In this document: positions 4,982 through 6,457 of the stretch, piece by piece
Numbering within the stretch: the first letter of the stretch is position 1
Layout: each line of letters starts with the position of its first letter
Assembly (NCBI GenBank): GCA_029548025.1
Contig: JAKPOE010000297.1
Span: 1-6,457, forward strand
Length of the DNA stretch: 6,457 bases
Reading direction: 5' to 3'
Origin: Spirochaetota bacterium
GTDB lineage: Bacteria > Spirochaetota > UBA4802 > UB4802
Notes under the pieces: generated by a model
What the model saw: only the letters and a program-made list of their open reading frames with translations
What the model was told of the DNA's origin: nothing
Databases searched by the model: none
Made by a program: the position numbers and the translations under genes

Positions 4982-6457
4982 ATGAAAGCAATCATCATGG
5001 CAGGAGGCGAGGGCACACGACTGAGGCCACTAACCTGTAACAGACCGAAACCAATGATACCTGTTATGAACCGCCCGGTTATTGAGTATGCAGTATATTT
5101 ATTGCAGCAACATGGTATTTCAGATATTACCATGAGTCTTTTTTACCTTCCTGAGAATGTTGTTAACTATTTTGGTGATGGCACCTTCTGGGATGTGGCA
5201 ATAGATTATTCTATTGAAGAAATACCATTGGGAACAGCAGGAGGGGTAAAATTAGCATTGAAGGATTATGATGATACATTTATTGTATTGAGTGGTGATG
5301 GACTTTATGATTTTAATGTACATGATATCATACAATTCCATAAGGAAAAAAGATCATTGTTTACGATAGCTCTGGCACATGTGCATGACCCTGTTGAATA
5401 TGGCATTGTTGTTACCCATGAAGATGGCACTATTGACAGGTTTTTAGAAAAACCATCGTGGGGCGAAGTATTCAGTGACACAGTAAACACTGGATTGTAT
5501 ATCATTGAACCAGAGATTATTGATAAATTTGTGCCAGATAATGATAAATTTGATTTTTCATATGATTTATTTCCTTTACTACAGAAGAATGGAGTCCCTT
5601 TATATGGCTATATAACCGATGGGTATTGGTGTGATATAGGTAATCTGGACGCGTATCGCAAAGTACATCAGGATATACTCAATGGAATTGTAAAGATTAA
5701 TTTTCCAGGTAAAAAAATAGGTGAAAACATCTGGGCTGGCGATGATGTTGAAATTCATGCAGACGCAATACTAAAGGGACCTATTGTGATAGGAAATTTC
5801 GTCAATATTAAAAAAGGTGCTGAGGTGTCAGAGTACAGTGTTATCGGCGACAATACAGTTATACATGAAAACGCTTCAATACGAAGAAGTGTGATATTAC
5901 ATAATACAATAGTGGGTACCAAAACTGAGATACGGGGAGCTGTGGTTGGCAAACGCAATGTTATTGAAGATAATGTCTCAATTTATGAAGGTGCTGTTAT
6001 AAGTGATGATTGTCAGATAGGAAATGGTGCTAAAATAGCCACCGGTATCAGAATATGGCCTGAAAAGGTTATTGGTGAAGGTACCCAATTGAGTTATGAC
6101 CTGATCTGGGGAAAAACGGAAAAAAAGATATTATTCACCAATGAAGGAATATATGGCTCATTCAATGTAAAAATTACACCTGAATTTGCTGCAAAATTAG
6201 GGTCCGCTATTGGAGCTTTTTTGGGGAAAAACAAGAAGGTCATTGTCAGCAGGGATACAACACGGGCATCACGATTAATAAAAAGAGCGTTGACTGCAGG
6301 ATTACTATCCATGGGGGTAGAAGTATATGACCTTGAGATAGCAAGTTTACCAATAAATAAATATTCGGTGGTTTATGAAAATGCTGATCTTGGTATATAC
6401 GTTCAAATATCACCCCATACCGATTTGCAATTTAACCTTATAAAAATATTTAATAGA
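4982..6457 (+). CDS. Sugar-phosphate nucleotidyltransferase / phosphomannomutase-like fusion, probable mannose-1-phosphate guanylyltransferase (3' end outside window)
   Basis: 492 codons are open to the right edge. Residues 1-235 form a nucleotidyltransferase: AGGEGTRLRPLT (7-18), RPKPM with K23, VLSGDGLYDF with D106, FLEKPSWGEVFSDTVNTGLY (154-173) and YWCDIGNLDAY (215-225). The last two segments are typical of the large bifunctional mannose-1-phosphate guanylyltransferases of actinobacteria and cyanobacteria. Such enzymes make NDP-sugars, usually GDP-mannose, in the cytoplasm for glycans and glycolipids. Residues about 245-365 are hexapeptide repeats of a left-handed beta-helix (KGPIVIGNFVNIKKGAEV and similar). 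From about 384 the first phosphoglucomutase/phosphomannomutase domain begins (VIVSRDTTRASRLIKRAL). Where the standard mutase has TASHNP, this protein has GIYVQISPHTDLQF (471-484); S477 may stand in, or the domain may not be a normal mutase. Full-length relatives run to about 800 residues or more, so roughly 300 or more are missing. GTP versus other nucleotides cannot be decided here. Confidence 0.9.
   Translation, partial: MKAIIMAGGEGTRLRPLTCNRPKPMIPVMNRPVIEYAVYLLQQHGISDITMSLFYLPENVVNYFGDGTFWDVAIDYSIEEIPLGTAGGVKLALKDYDDTFIVLSGDGLYDFNVHDIIQFHKEKRSLFTIALAHVHDPVEYGIVVTHEDGTIDRFLEKPSWGEVFSDTVNTGLYIIEPEIIDKFVPDNDKFDFSYDLFPLLQKNGVPLYGYITDGYWCDIGNLDAYRKVHQDILNGIVKINFPGKKIGENIWAGDDVEIHADAILKGPIVIGNFVNIKKGAEVSEYSVIGDNTVIHENASIRRSVILHNTIVGTKTEIRGAVVGKRNVIEDNVSIYEGAVISDDCQIGNGAKIATGIRIWPEKVIGEGTQLSYDLIWGKTEKKILFTNEGIYGSFNVKITPEFAAKLGSAIGAFLGKNKKVIVSRDTTRASRLIKRALTAGLLSMGVEVYDLEIASLPINKYSVVYENADLGIYVQISPHTDLQFNLIKIFNR

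Noticed and set aside
1..6457. Search by eye for tRNA, rRNA, CRISPR repeats, transposase genes and attachment sites
   Set aside because: None was seen; no repeated spacer-like units, no cloverleaf, no transposase or integrase motifs.

Overview
The window looks like ordinary bacterial chromosome: five protein genes, two of them cut by the window edges. There are no RNA genes, CRISPR arrays, insertion sequences or phage genes that I can recognise. The DNA is AT-rich, most strongly on the right half. The lineage is uncertain. The protein set (a cytidylate-kinase-like family protein, a nucleotidyltransferase-phosphomutase fusion, an exported protein with a short LLA|QN signal-peptide end) would fit an AT-rich spirochaete or another deep Gram-negative group, but nothing seen here settles it.

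Layout. Positions 1-2141 (minus) hold most of a very long gene with no stop in the window. Its product joins an N-terminal ATP-grasp ligase resembling L-amino-acid ligases to a C-terminal FMN-binding alpha-hydroxy-acid-dehydrogenase-like barrel, with a cysteine-rich linker between them. A 323-base divergent intergenic region (2142-2464) separates it from an inositol-monophosphatase-family gene (2465-3250, plus). That gene is followed, after 122 bases without a clear terminator, by a small exported protein of unknown function (3373-3963, plus). A strong bidirectional hairpin terminator (4007-4037) lies between this gene and a convergent cytidylate-kinase-like gene (4039-4752, minus). After a 229-base AT-rich divergent gap, a gene running off the right edge (4982-6457, plus) encodes a sugar-phosphate nucleotidyltransferase (probably mannose-1-phosphate guanylyltransferase) fused to a left-handed beta-helix and the start of a phosphomannomutase-like domain.

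Function. The genes do not form one operon. The IMPase-family phosphatase and the nucleotidyltransferase fusion could both serve sugar or cyclitol phosphate metabolism feeding envelope glycans or glycolipids, but they are separated by a convergent gene and a terminator. The least understood and most interesting items are the ATP-grasp/FMN fusion with its Cys cluster and altered active site, and the nucleotidyltransferase fusion whose mutase domain lacks the standard TASHNP phosphoserine loop.
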